Assembly: GCF_014656295.1 (NCBI RefSeq)
Contig: NZ_BNCD01000010.1
Span: forward strand, 164,541 to 228,540
DNA: 64,000 nucleotides
Direction of reading: 5' to 3'
DNA from: Streptomyces sulfonofaciens
GTDB taxonomy: Bacteria; Actinomycetota; Actinomycetes; Streptomycetales; Streptomycetaceae
The notes beneath the pieces are model-generated. The model searched no databases. It was not told where the DNA came from and saw nothing but the letters and a program-made list of their open reading frames with translations. Below, one piece after another: positions 1 through 8,715 of the stretch (positions are counted from its first letter, which is position 1; each line of letters begins with the position of its first letter). The position numbers and the translations under genes are program-made.

Positions 1-2711
1 CAGGCAAGGCGGAGGCCGAGCAGCTCGTCGCCGACGCCAGGGCCGAGGGCGAGAAGCTGATCGCCCAGGCCGCCGAGAAGGCCCGTACGGTCACCGCGGA
101 GGAGACCGCCTCCCAACTGGCCAAGGCCGCGCACACCGCGGAGGAGGTGGTCACCAAGGCGTCCGACGATGCCAAGGCGACCACCAAGGCCGCCGCCGAG
201 GAGGCCGAGCGGATCCGCCGCGAGGCGGAGCAGGAGGCCGACCGGCTCCGCTCCGAGGCGCACGACATCGCCGAGCAGCTCAAGGGCGCCGCCAAGGACG
301 ACACCAAGGAGTACCGCGCCAAGACGGTCGAGCTCCAGGAAGAGGCGCGCCGGCTGCGCGGCGAGGCCGAGCAACTGCGTGCCGAGGCGGTGGCCGAGGG
401 CGAGCGGATCCGCGGCGAGGCGCGCCGCGAGGCCGTGCAGCAGATCGAGGAGGCGGCGAACAGCGCCGAGGAGCTGCTGACCAAGGCCAAGGCCGACGCG
501 CACGAGATGCGCACCACCGCGAGGACCGAGTCGGAGAAGGTGCGCACCGACGCCATCGAGCGTGCCACCGCCCTGCGCAAGCAGGCCGACGAGGCGATGG
601 AGCGCAGCCGCGCCGAGGCCGAGCGGCAGCGCACGGAGGCCGCCGAGCAGGCCGAGAAGGTCAGGTCGGAGGCGGACCGCGCCGCACGGGAGCGGCAGGA
701 GGAGACCGCGCGGGCGATCGCGGCCCGGGAGGCGGAGTCCGACCGTGAGGTGGCGCGCAAGCACGCCGAGGCCGAGGAACGGCTGACCGCCGCCGAGCAG
801 GCCCTGAAGGACGCGCGCAACGAGGCAGAACGGCTGCGCAGCAAGGCCGCGCAGGAGACGGACCGGCTGCGCACCGAGGCGGCCGAGCGCATCAGGACCC
901 TCCAGACGCAGGCCGAGGCGGAGGCGGAACGGCTGCGCACGGAGGCCGCGGCGGACGCGTCGGCGGCCCGTGCCGAGGGCGAGAACATCGCCGTGCGGCT
1001 GCGTTCCGAGGCCGCCGCGGAGGCCGAGCAGCTCAAGTCGGAGGCCCAGGACTCCGCGGACCGCATCCGCAGCGAGGCCGCCGCCGCCGCCGAGCGGGTC
1101 GGCGCGGAGGCCGCCGAGGCGCTGTCGGCCGCCCAGGAGGAGGCCGCGCGGCGGCGCCGCGAGGCCGAGGAACTGCTCGGCTCGGCCCGCGCGGAGGCCG
1201 ACCAGGAGCGCGAACGGGCCCGCGAGCAGAGCGAGGACCTGCTGGCCTCCGCGCGCAAGCGGGTGGCGGAGGCCCAGGCGGAGGCGGTGCGGCTGGTCGA
1301 CGAGGCCGACCGGCGCGCCGGCGAGTTGGTCTCCGCCGCGGAGCAGACCGCCCAGTCGGTGCGGGACTCGGTGGCCGGGCTGCACGAACAGGCCCAGGAG
1401 GAGATCGCCGGGCTCAGGTCGGCGGCGGAGCACGCCGCGGAACGCCTCCGTGCCGAGGCGCAGGAGGAGTCCGAGCGGGTCCGTTCCGACGCCTATGCCG
1501 AGCGGGAGCGGGCCGGCGAGGACGCGAGCCGCATCAGGCGCGAGGCGCAGGAGGAGTCCGGCGCCGCCAAGGCGCTCGCCGAACGGACCGTCAACGAGGC
1601 GATCGCCGAGGCCGACCGGCTGCGCACCGAGGCCCGCGAGGACGCCAACAAGCGCAGGTCCGACGCCGCGGAGCAGGCCGACAAGCTGATCGCGGAGGCC
1701 ACCGGCGAGGCGGAGCGGGTGCGTGCCGAGGCCGCGGAGACGCTCGGCTCCGCGCAGCAGCACGCCGAGCGCACCCGCACCGAGGCGGAGCGCGTCAGGA
1801 CGGAGGCGGCCGCGGAGGCCGAGCGGGTCACCACCGCGGCCCGCGAGGAGGCGGACCGGCTGCTGGACGAGGCGCGCAAGGACGCCAACAAGCGCCGCTC
1901 CGAGGCCGCCGAGCAGGCCGACACCCTCATCACCGAGGTCGCGGCGGAGGCGGACAAGCTCACCGCCCAGGCCCAGCAGGCCGCGCAGCGCACCACGGCG
2001 GAGGCCGAGACGCAGGCCGACACCATGGTCGGTGCGGCCCGCAGCGAGGCCGAGCGGCTGGTCTCCGAGGCGACCATCGAGGGCAACTCGCTGGTGGAGA
2101 AGGCCCGCGCGGACGCCGACGAGCTGCTGGTCGGCGCGCGCCGGGACGCCACCGCCATCCGGGAGCGCGCCGAGGAGCTGCGCGAGCGGATCACCAGCGA
2201 GATCGAGAAGCTGCACGACCGGGCCCGGCGGGAGTCGGCGGAGGCGATGAAGTCCGCGGGCGAGCGCTGCGACGCACTGGTACGGGCCGCGGAGGAGCAG
2301 CGCGCCGAGGCGGAGGCCAAGGCGTCGGAACTGCTGGCGAAGGCCAACTCCGAGGCCAGCAGCATCCGCATCGCCGCGGTCAAGAAGGCCGAGACGCTGA
2401 TCAAGGAGGCCGAGCAGAAGAACGCCGAGGCGACCCGCGACGCCGAGCGGATGAGGAGCGAGGCCGAGGCGGAGGCGCACCGGATCGTCACGGAGGGCAA
2501 GCACGAACTGGACGTGCTGGCCCGCCGCCGCGAGGACATCAACGCCGAGATCTCCCGGGTGCAGGACGTGCTGGAGGCGCTGGAGTCCTTCGAGGCTCCG
2601 GCCTCCGGCAGCGGCAAGTCGGGCTCGGGCGGCGGTGCGGGTGGCTCGGGGGTCAAAGCGGCCGCAGGAGCGGGTGCAACTCCTTCGAGTGGCAAGTCGA
2701 AGGAAAGCTAG
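1..2711 (+). CDS. scy: Scy, polar-growth coiled-coil protein (C-terminal part, 5' end outside window)
   Basis: The reading frame is open from the first bases to the TAG at 2709-2711, so the gene starts upstream of the window. About 900 residues are visible, almost entirely Ala/Glu/Arg-rich coiled coil with repeated short blocks such as AEAERLRTEA and EEADRLL, ending in a Gly/Ser/Lys-rich tail. In Streptomyces, Scy (SCO5397 in S. coelicolor) is a very long cytoskeletal protein that organises the tip assembly with DivIVA and FilP and so directs apical growth. The identification rests on the composition, the hendecad-like repetition and the adjacent filP. GTG 147 is only an internal codon. The repeats make internal recombination or misassembly possible. 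Confidence 0.9.
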   Translation, partial: GKAEAEQLVADARAEGEKLIAQAAEKARTVTAEETASQLAKAAHTAEEVVTKASDDAKATTKAAAEEAERIRREAEQEADRLRSEAHDIAEQLKGAAKDDTKEYRAKTVELQEEARRLRGEAEQLRAEAVAEGERIRGEARREAVQQIEEAANSAEELLTKAKADAHEMRTTARTESEKVRTDAIERATALRKQADEAMERSRAEAERQRTEAAEQAEKVRSEADRAARERQEETARAIAAREAESDREVARKHAEAEERLTAAEQALKDARNEAERLRSKAAQETDRLRTEAAERIRTLQTQAEAEAERLRTEAAADASAARAEGENIAVRLRSEAAAEAEQLKSEAQDSADRIRSEAAAAAERVGAEAAEALSAAQEEAARRRREAEELLGSARAEADQERERAREQSEDLLASARKRVAEAQAEAVRLVDEADRRAGELVSAAEQTAQSVRDSVAGLHEQAQEEIAGLRSAAEHAAERLRAEAQEESERVRSDAYAERERAGEDASRIRREAQEESGAAKALAERTVNEAIAEADRLRTEAREDANKRRSDAAEQADKLIAEATGEAERVRAEAAETLGSAQQHAERTRTEAERVRTEAAAEAERVTTAAREEADRLLDEARKDANKRRSEAAEQADTLITEVAAEADKLTAQAQQAAQRTTAEAETQADTMVGAARSEAERLVSEATIEGNSLVEKARADADELLVGARRDATAIRERAEELRERITSEIEKLHDRARRESAEAMKSAGERCDALVRAAEEQRAEAEAKASELLAKANSEASSIRIAAVKKAETLIKEAEQKNAEATRDAERMRSEAEAEAHRIVTEGKHELDVLARRREDINAEISRVQDVLEALESFEAPASGSGKSGSGGGAGGSGVKAAAGAGATPSSGKSKES

Positions 2712-2892
2712 CCAGGCGGGTAACTTCTGTGGTTATAGGGACCCTTGGGGCTCCGCTGGCAAGAGGTGCGGCGGTTCCCCACCCAAAAGGGGTGTCAATC
2801 TCCAGATCAAACGGGCATCTGCTCGATGCCACGCCGTTTGGACCCCTAGGATTCCCTCTATCACCTCACCGGTCTCATTCGACAGGAACCCC

Positions 2893-3828
2893 ATGAGCGA
2901 CACTTCCCCCTATGGCTTCGAGCTTGTGCGGCGTGGGTACGACCGCGCTCAGGTGGACGAACGGATTTCCAAGCTCGTCTCCGATCGTGACGGCGCCCTC
3001 GCCCGCATCACCGCTCTGGAAAAGCGCATCGAAGAGCTCCACCTCGAGACGCAGAACGCTCAGGCCGCGATCAACGACTCCGAACCGTCGTACGCCGGTC
3101 TGGGCGCCCGCGTCGAGAAGATCCTCCGGCTCGCCGAGGAAGAGGCGAAGGATCTGCGCGAGGAGGCCCGGCGCGCTTCCGAACAGCACCGCGAGCTGGC
3201 CGAGTCGGCGGCCCAGCAGGTGCGCAACGACGCCGAGTCCTTCGCCGCGGAGCGCAAGGCCAAGGCGGAGGACGAGGGCGCGCGGATCGTCGAGAAGGCC
3301 AAGGGCGAGGCCAGTGCGCTGCGCTCCGAGGCGCAGAAGGACGCGCAGTCCAAGCGCGAGGAGGCGGACGCCCTCTTCGAGGAGACCCGTGCGAAGGCCG
3401 CGCAGGCCGCCGCCGACTTCGAGACGAACCTCGCCAAGCGCCGGGAGCAGTCCGAGCGGGACCTGGCGTCGCGTCAGGCGAAGGCCGAGAAGCGGCTGGC
3501 GGAGATCGAGCACCGGGCGGAGCAGTTGCGTCTGGAGGCCGAGAAGCTGCGGACCGACGCGGAGCGCCGCGCCCGGCAGACGGTGGAGACGGCGCAGCGC
3601 CAGGCCGAGGACATCGTGGCCGACGCGAACGCCAAGGCGGACCGCATCCGCAGCGAGTCCGAGCGGGAGCTCGCGGCGCTCACCAACCGGCGCGACTCCA
3701 TCAACGCCCAGCTCACCAACGTGCGGGAGATGCTGGCGACCCTCACGGGTGCGGCCGTGGCCGCGACGGGTGTGCCGGCGGACGACGAGCCGGTGTCCCG
3801 CGGGGTGCCGGCCCAGCAGAGCCGCTGA
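2893..3828 (+). CDS. filP: FilP, filament-forming coiled-coil protein
   Basis: This 311-residue protein starts at ATG 2893 with MSDTSPYGFELVRRGYDRAQ, a DivIVA-like N-terminal segment. One long Ala/Glu/Arg coiled coil (about residues 30-285) follows, then a short Pro/Ser/Arg tail. The open frame extends upstream to 2635, but that part is not coding-like and overlaps the end of scy, so ATG 2893 is preferred. FilP (SCO5396 in S. coelicolor) forms an intermediate-filament-like network near hyphal tips and interacts with DivIVA and Scy. The 181-bp gap after scy leaves room for a separate filP promoter. A strong terminator follows the gene. Confidence 0.93.
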   Translation: MSDTSPYGFELVRRGYDRAQVDERISKLVSDRDGALARITALEKRIEELHLETQNAQAAINDSEPSYAGLGARVEKILRLAEEEAKDLREEARRASEQHRELAESAAQQVRNDAESFAAERKAKAEDEGARIVEKAKGEASALRSEAQKDAQSKREEADALFEETRAKAAQAAADFETNLAKRREQSERDLASRQAKAEKRLAEIEHRAEQLRLEAEKLRTDAERRARQTVETAQRQAEDIVADANAKADRIRSESERELAALTNRRDSINAQLTNVREMLATLTGAAVAATGVPADDEPVSRGVPAQQSR

Positions 3829-3845
3829 CCCTTTGGCATTCGGAT

Positions 3846-3883
3846 GCCCCGTACCGCTGCGGCGGTACGGGGCACTGTTTTTT
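3846..3883 (+). terminator. Intrinsic terminator of filP
   Basis: A perfect 12-bp stem (GCCCCGTACCGC at 3846-3857, complement at 3862-3873) with a TGCG loop is followed by a run of T at 3878-3883. It lies 17 bp past the filP stop and closes the scy-filP unit. Confidence 0.9.
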
Positions 3884-4005
3884 GTCCATGGCCGGTATTT
3901 CGCCCGTCGCCGGGCATTGCCCCTTGACCGGTAAAGGGAGGAACAAAGCGCGGCACGCCGGAACGCCAGCGCGCCGGTGGCCGCGAGCCCCCTTAGCGTG
4001 GGGGC

Positions 4006-4989
4006 ATGATCGAAATGGTGGCGCTCACCAAGCGATACGGCGAGAAGGTGGCCGTCGACCACCTGACCTGCGCCGTCCGCCCGGGAGTCGTCACCGGATT
4101 CCTCGGCCCGAACGGCGCGGGGAAGTCCACCACGATGCGCCTGATCCTCGGCCTGGACAGACCCACGTCCGGCCGGGTGACCGTGGACGGCAGACGCTAC
4201 GACCGGATCAGGGAGCCCCTGAAGGACATGGGCGCCCTGCTGGAGGCCAGGGGCGCGCACGGCGGACGCAGCGCGTTCCACCATCTGCTGGCCCTGGCGC
4301 AGAGCAACGGAGTCCCCACCCGCCGGGTCCACGAGGTCCTGGAGACCGTGGGTCTGACGGCGGTGTCCGGGAAGAAGGTGAAGTCGTTCTCGCTGGGCAT
4401 GAGCCAGCGCCTGGGCATCGCGGTGGCACTGCTCGGCGATCCCCGGATCCTGATGTTCGACGAGCCGGTGAACGGCCTGGACCCGGAGGGCATCCACTGG
4501 GTCCGCACCCTGATGCAGTCGCTCGCCGCCGAGGGCCGCACCGTCTTCGTCTCCTCCCATCTGATGAGCGAGATGGCGCTGACCGCGGGGCACCTGGTGG
4601 TGATCGGGCAGGGCCGGCTGCTCGCCGACCTGCCGATGGAGGAGTTCATCCGCCGGCATTCGCGGTCGTACGTCCGGCTGCGCTCCCCGGAGGTCGAGCG
4701 GCTGCTCGATGTGCTGCACACCGCGGGCATCGCCGTGGCACGGGCCCCCGACGGCGCGCTGGAGGTGGCGGAGGGCGACGCGGCACGGCTGGGCGAACTG
4801 GCAGCCGCGCACCGGCTGGTGCTCCACGAGCTCAGCCCGCAGCGGGCCTCGCTGGAGGAGGCGTTCATGCGGCTGACCGCCCGGTCGGTGGAGTACCACT
4901 CCCACCCGGGTCAGCCGGGCGGGCCGGCGGAAGCCGCACGGGACGGGGCCGCGTGGGGTGCGGACTGGAAGCCCCGGAAGGGCCGCTGA
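4006..4989 (+). CDS. ABC-2 type exporter ATP-binding protein (first tandem copy)
   Basis: A 327-residue nucleotide-binding subunit that would energise the permease beginning 2 bp downstream. Visible motifs are Walker A GPNGAGKS (about residues 34-41), a degenerate signature FSLGMSQ, Walker B ILMFDEPVNGLDPEG and the H-loop VSSH. The SLGM form of the signature and the C-terminal extension with SPQRASLEEAFMRLT are typical of the BcrA/NatA-like drug or antimicrobial-peptide exporters of Streptomyces. The substrate cannot be read from sequence. The start ATG 4006 gives MIEMVALTKRYG, matching the usual N-terminus. It is closely similar to the ATPase at 5979-7268. Confidence 0.9.
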   Translation: MIEMVALTKRYGEKVAVDHLTCAVRPGVVTGFLGPNGAGKSTTMRLILGLDRPTSGRVTVDGRRYDRIREPLKDMGALLEARGAHGGRSAFHHLLALAQSNGVPTRRVHEVLETVGLTAVSGKKVKSFSLGMSQRLGIAVALLGDPRILMFDEPVNGLDPEGIHWVRTLMQSLAAEGRTVFVSSHLMSEMALTAGHLVVIGQGRLLADLPMEEFIRRHSRSYVRLRSPEVERLLDVLHTAGIAVARAPDGALEVAEGDAARLGELAAAHRLVLHELSPQRASLEEAFMRLTARSVEYHSHPGQPGGPAEAARDGAAWGADWKPRKGR

Positions 4990-4990
4990 G

Positions 4991-5776
4991 ATGCCGGCGG
5001 TGCAGGTCATGAGGTCGGTACAGGTCATGAGGTCGGAGTGGACCAAGGTCAGGACGGTGGCGTCGACCGTGTGGACGCTGTCCGTGGCCGCGGTCGTCAC
5101 GGTCGCCCTGGGCATGCTGATCAGCTATCTGTCGCGGCGGGACTTCGCGAGCATGAGCGCCGAGGAGCAGCTCACGTTCGACCCCACGTTCATCAGCTTC
5201 GCGGGGACCAGCCTGGGCCAGCTTGCGATGATCGTCTTCGGGGTGCTCGTGGTGTCGAACGAGTACAGCACCGGCATGATCCGCACCTCGCTTGCGGCGG
5301 TGCCGCAGCGGGGCACGTTCCTCTTCGGCAAGATCGCCGTGGCCGCCGGACTCTCGCTCGCGGTCGGCATGGTGACCAGTTTCGCCGCCTTCTTCCTCGG
5401 GCAGGCCGTCCTCGGACCGTACCGCGCGCACATCGGGGACCCGGGAGTGCTGCGGGCGGTGTTCGGCGGCGGGCTCTACATGACGCTGATCGCGGTGTTC
5501 TCCATGGGCGTGGCGGCGATGCTGCGCGGCCCGCTGCTCTCGCTCGGCATCCTGATGCCGTTCTTCTTCCTGATCTCCAACATCCTCGGCAACGTCTCCG
5601 CGACCAAGAAGGTGGGCCGCTACCTCCCGGACCAGGCCGGGAACAGGATCCTGCGGGTGTCACCGCTGCTCGACCCCACTCCCTACGGCCCCTGGGGCGG
5701 CCTCGGCATCATGGTGCTGTGGGTGCTCGCGGCACTGGCCGGCGGCTTCCTGCTCCTCAAGAGGCGGGACGCGTAG
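4991..5776 (+). CDS. ABC-2 type permease (partner of upstream ATPase)
   Basis: A 261-residue integral membrane protein with about six hydrophobic segments, beginning MPAVQVMRSVQVMRSEWTK. The RSEWTKVRT motif just before the first helix is characteristic of this permease family. It starts 2 bp after the ATPase stop, so the two are translationally coupled. The open frame reaches back to 4958 inside the ATPase gene, but ATG 4991 is better placed. The N-terminus carries a small direct repeat (MRSVQVMRSEW), so ATG 5009 or 5027 could also initiate. It probably forms a homodimeric pore with two copies of the ATPase. Confidence 0.87.
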   Translation: MPAVQVMRSVQVMRSEWTKVRTVASTVWTLSVAAVVTVALGMLISYLSRRDFASMSAEEQLTFDPTFISFAGTSLGQLAMIVFGVLVVSNEYSTGMIRTSLAAVPQRGTFLFGKIAVAAGLSLAVGMVTSFAAFFLGQAVLGPYRAHIGDPGVLRAVFGGGLYMTLIAVFSMGVAAMLRGPLLSLGILMPFFFLISNILGNVSATKKVGRYLPDQAGNRILRVSPLLDPTPYGPWGGLGIMVLWVLAALAGGFLLLKRRDA

Positions 5777-5824
5777 GGGCCGGCCCCCGCCGCCGGCGCC
5801 GGGCGCCGCAGCCGGTGCCGGGAC

Positions 5825-5864
5825 GGGCGGCGGGCCGGGGCGCGCCCCACGGGCCCCGCCGCCC
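5825..5864. terminator. GC-rich hairpin between the two ABC pairs
   Basis: A 10-bp inverted repeat (GGGCGGCGGG at 5825-5834, complement 5855-5864) lies 48 bp after the first permease. It has no T run, as is common for Streptomyces terminators, and may separate the two ABC transcription units. Confidence 0.4.
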
Positions 5865-5978
5865 GCGGCGCGTCTCCCAGGCGGCCCGCTCCCGGTGGAA
5901 CCACGGGCCCCCCTACTAAGCTCCTAAGCCTCATGGGGCGTGCGCCCCGACGACCTGATCTGTCGATGGGTGCGGAGC

Positions 5979-7268
5979 ATGATCGAGGCAGTCGGCCTGA
6001 CCAAGCGCTACGGCGCCAAGACGGCCGTGGACGACCTTTCCTTCCGGGTGCGGCCCGGGACCGTGACGGGGTTCCTCGGGCCCAACGGCTCCGGCAAGTC
6101 GACGACCATGCGCATGATCCTCGGCCTGGACCGGCCCACCGCGGGGCACGTCACCATCGGCGGCTATCCGTACCGCAAACTGCCCAACGCGCCCCGCCAG
6201 GTCGGGGCGCTGCTCGATGCCAAGGCGGTGCACGGCGGCCGGTCGGCGCGCAACCACCTGCTCTGCCTCGCCCAGTTGTCCGGCATCCCCGAGCGCAGGG
6301 TGGACGAGGTGCTGGGGGTGGTGGGCCTGAAGGACGTGGCCAGGAAGCGCTCCAAAGGGTTCTCGCTCGGCATGGGCCAGCGCCTGGGCATAGCGGCGGC
6401 GCTGCTCGGCGACCCGCAGGTGCTGCTCTTCGACGAGCCCGTCAACGGCCTGGACCCGGAGGGCATCCTCTGGGTGCGCAACCTGATGAAGCTGCTGGCG
6501 TCCGAGGGCCGCACGGTCTTCGTCTCCTCGCACCTGATGAGCGAGATGGCACTCACCGCCGAGCACCTGATCGTGATCGGCCGCGGCCGGCTGCTCGCGG
6601 ACATGAGCGTCAAGGACTTCATCTCGCACAACTCCGCCGACTTCGCCCGGGTCCGCGTCCCCGCCATCGAGCCCCAGCAGCGCGAGAAGCTGACGGCTGC
6701 GCTGACCGGGGCGGGCGGGCAGGTGCTGCCCGAGGCGGGCGGCAGCCTGCGGGTGACCGGTCTTTCGCTGCCCCGGATCAGCGACCTCGCCCACGAGGCG
6801 GACGTCCGCCTCTGGGAGCTGTCGCCGCACCAGGCATCCCTGGAGGAGGCGTACATGCGGATGACGCAGGGCGTCGTCGACTACCGCTCGACGGCCGACC
6901 GGCGCTCGGGCCTCCAGGAGCCGCTGCCGCCCGGGATGCAGCCGCTGCCCGTCGTGCCGCCGGCCGGCCAGGGGCAGCCCGGCTGGTACGCCCCGCCGCC
7001 TCCCCAGCGGGGCGGCACGCCCTTCGCCATGCCCCGGCCGGCGGACGACGGGTACGGGCAGGACGGCGGTGGCCGGGCCGGGCGCACCGGGCCTGCCGGG
7101 TACGGCGCGCAGGGCTCGGTCGCTCCGCAGGCGTATGGGGTGCAGGCACCCGGCGCGGGCCGGCTAGAGCCGAGCGCGGCCGCGCCACCCGCTCCCCCCG
7201 CCAGTGCTCCCCCCGCAGGCGCCCCCGCCCACGACACGACCGAGCGCGACAGTGAGGACCGCCGATGA
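5979..7268 (+). CDS. ABC-2 type exporter ATP-binding protein with Pro/Gly-rich tail (second tandem copy)
   Basis: A 429-residue ATPase starting at ATG 5979 (MIEAVGLTKRYGAKTAVDD). A GTG at 5940 in the same frame would add 13 residues but lacks family support. Motifs are Walker A GPNGSGKS, signature FSLGMGQ, Walker B VLLFDEPVNGLDPEG and H-loop VSSH. The ATPase core ends near residue 310 (SPHQASLEEAYMRMT). About 115 residues rich in Pro, Gly and Ala follow, a probably disordered cytoplasmic tail absent from the first copy. The stop overlaps the next start by four bases (ATGA), so the permease at 7265 is its partner. Confidence 0.9.
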   Translation: MIEAVGLTKRYGAKTAVDDLSFRVRPGTVTGFLGPNGSGKSTTMRMILGLDRPTAGHVTIGGYPYRKLPNAPRQVGALLDAKAVHGGRSARNHLLCLAQLSGIPERRVDEVLGVVGLKDVARKRSKGFSLGMGQRLGIAAALLGDPQVLLFDEPVNGLDPEGILWVRNLMKLLASEGRTVFVSSHLMSEMALTAEHLIVIGRGRLLADMSVKDFISHNSADFARVRVPAIEPQQREKLTAALTGAGGQVLPEAGGSLRVTGLSLPRISDLAHEADVRLWELSPHQASLEEAYMRMTQGVVDYRSTADRRSGLQEPLPPGMQPLPVVPPAGQGQPGWYAPPPPQRGGTPFAMPRPADDGYGQDGGGRAGRTGPAGYGAQGSVAPQAYGVQAPGAGRLEPSAAAPPAPPASAPPAGAPAHDTTERDSEDRR

Positions 7269-8104
7269 CAGCGCAGCCGACGCCGCGGACACCGTCCCCG
7301 GGGGCCGTTCGGCAGGCGGCGCCGGAGACCTCGTACACCTCGCCGATCCCGATCCGGCGCACCCATCTGGGGCATGCGATCACATCGGAGTGGACGAAGA
7401 TCCGGTCGCTGCGGTCCACGGTGTGGACGCTCGGCATCTACCTGGTGCTGGTCGTCGGCATCGGGCTGCTGGTCGCCACGAAGACCCACGACACCGACTA
7501 CGTGGACATGCCCTACACGATCCCCGCGTTCTTCGGGCTGATCCTCGGGCAGATCTGCCTGATCACGCTGGGCGTGCTGGTGATCTCCTCCGAGTACGGG
7601 ACCGGCATGATCCGCACCACGTTCACGGCGTCACCGCAGCGCCACCGGGTGCTGGCCGCCAAGATGACGGTCTTCTTCTGCGTCGCCTTCGCGGTGTCGG
7701 TGCTCTCGGTGGGCCTCGTGGGCCTCGTGACGTCCCGGCTGCACAACGACAGCTCGAACCGGGACTGGCTCGACACCGTCTTCAAGGGCTCCCTCTACGT
7801 GTCGCTGCTGGGAGTGCTCGCGCTGGCGGTGGGCTCGATCCTGCGGCACTCGGCCGGCGCGATCACGACGGTGCTCGCGCTGGTGCTGGTGCCGGCCATC
7901 CTGCCCGCGTTCCTCCTGATCCCCCACAGCACGCGGCCGATCGGCAACAAGATGATGGAGTACAACGCCCCGAACGCCCTCGCCAAGATCTTCCACATCG
8001 ACAAGGGCATTGACGGCGGCACCGCACAACTGTGGGTGCTCGCCGCCCTCACGGCGGTGGCGGTCGCCACGGCATTCGCCCTCCTGGAACGCCGCGACGT
8101 GTAG
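7265..8104 (+). CDS. ABC-2 type permease (partner of second ATPase)
   Basis: A 279-residue membrane protein with a roughly 40-residue Pro/Thr-rich cytoplasmic N-terminus, then the family motif ITSEWTKIRSLRSTVWTL and about six transmembrane segments. ATG 7265 overlaps the ATPase stop, so translation is coupled. It shares the EYGTGMIR element and general layout with the permease at 4991-5776, supporting duplication of an ATPase-permease pair. The long N-terminal extension is shared with many Streptomyces homologues. The transported compound is unknown. Confidence 0.88.
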   Translation: MTAQPTPRTPSPGAVRQAAPETSYTSPIPIRRTHLGHAITSEWTKIRSLRSTVWTLGIYLVLVVGIGLLVATKTHDTDYVDMPYTIPAFFGLILGQICLITLGVLVISSEYGTGMIRTTFTASPQRHRVLAAKMTVFFCVAFAVSVLSVGLVGLVTSRLHNDSSNRDWLDTVFKGSLYVSLLGVLALAVGSILRHSAGAITTVLALVLVPAILPAFLLIPHSTRPIGNKMMEYNAPNALAKIFHIDKGIDGGTAQLWVLAALTAVAVATAFALLERRDV

Positions 8105-8148
8105 CCGCGCGGGGCGGGGCGCCGCGGGGCGCAGCAGCCGGGCCCGCC

Positions 8149-8490
8149 TCAGTACCGGGGAGCGTTGCGGGACCGCTGGACGCGCGTGCCCCGGCGGTCC
8201 TTCGCGTTCCAGCACGCCTTGTGCCAGTGCCGCCGCTCGTCCACCCCCGCGTACTCCGGCCAGGCCACCACGTGCGGCACCCCGGAGGCGATCTCCTGGT
8301 CGCATCCGGGGCACCGGTACGTCTTGCCCGCGGCACTTGCCCCGGCGACATGGCGCACGCTCCAGTCGTCGCCCTGCCAGCTCTCCGTGCGCTGGTAGCC
8401 GCCGTACCTGTCGCCGGGCTCCGTCGCCGCGCGCTTGCCTGCCGAGTCCTCGGCCCGGCGGGACGAAGGGCGGTTTCGACGCGGGGACAC
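8149..8490 (-). CDS. Small conserved Cys/His-containing protein
   Basis: A 113-residue protein with a basic, Ser/Arg-rich N-terminus (MSPRRNRPSSRRAED) and a C-terminal block holding YRCPGCDQEI, VPHVVAW and RHWHKACW. The CxxC pair plus downstream His and Cys residues look like a single zinc-binding site. GTG 8490 is preferred to GTG 8502 because GAGG lies six bases before it. Proteins of this kind are conserved in Streptomyces and are sometimes called ATP/GTP-binding, but no nucleotide-binding motif is visible and no function is assigned here. Confidence 0.75.
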   Translation of the reverse strand: MSPRRNRPSSRRAEDSAGKRAATEPGDRYGGYQRTESWQGDDWSVRHVAGASAAGKTYRCPGCDQEIASGVPHVVAWPEYAGVDERRHWHKACWNAKDRRGTRVQRSRNAPRY

Positions 8491-8715
8491 GGCACACCTC
8501 ACGGGCAGTACGGAGCGGTTTCACGGCCTGCCTTCAGCGTACGCGTCACCGTGCGGCAGCCGAGGATCTCGCCAACACGGGCATCTTTCCTATTGAGCGG
8601 TAAATCAGCCAATCGACGCCCCAGGCCGTGCCTTTGGCACGTGTCAAGCGTTGTTGCCGGTAGCGGCAGCGTTGCCTTGGGGGAGCCGCGTCGGTGCCAG
8701 GAAGGCAGGAATGCG

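Noticed and set aside
2875..5115. 746-residue minus-strand ORF over filP and the first ABC ATPase
   Set aside because: Antisense to two genes with strong motifs; no domain or ribosome site.
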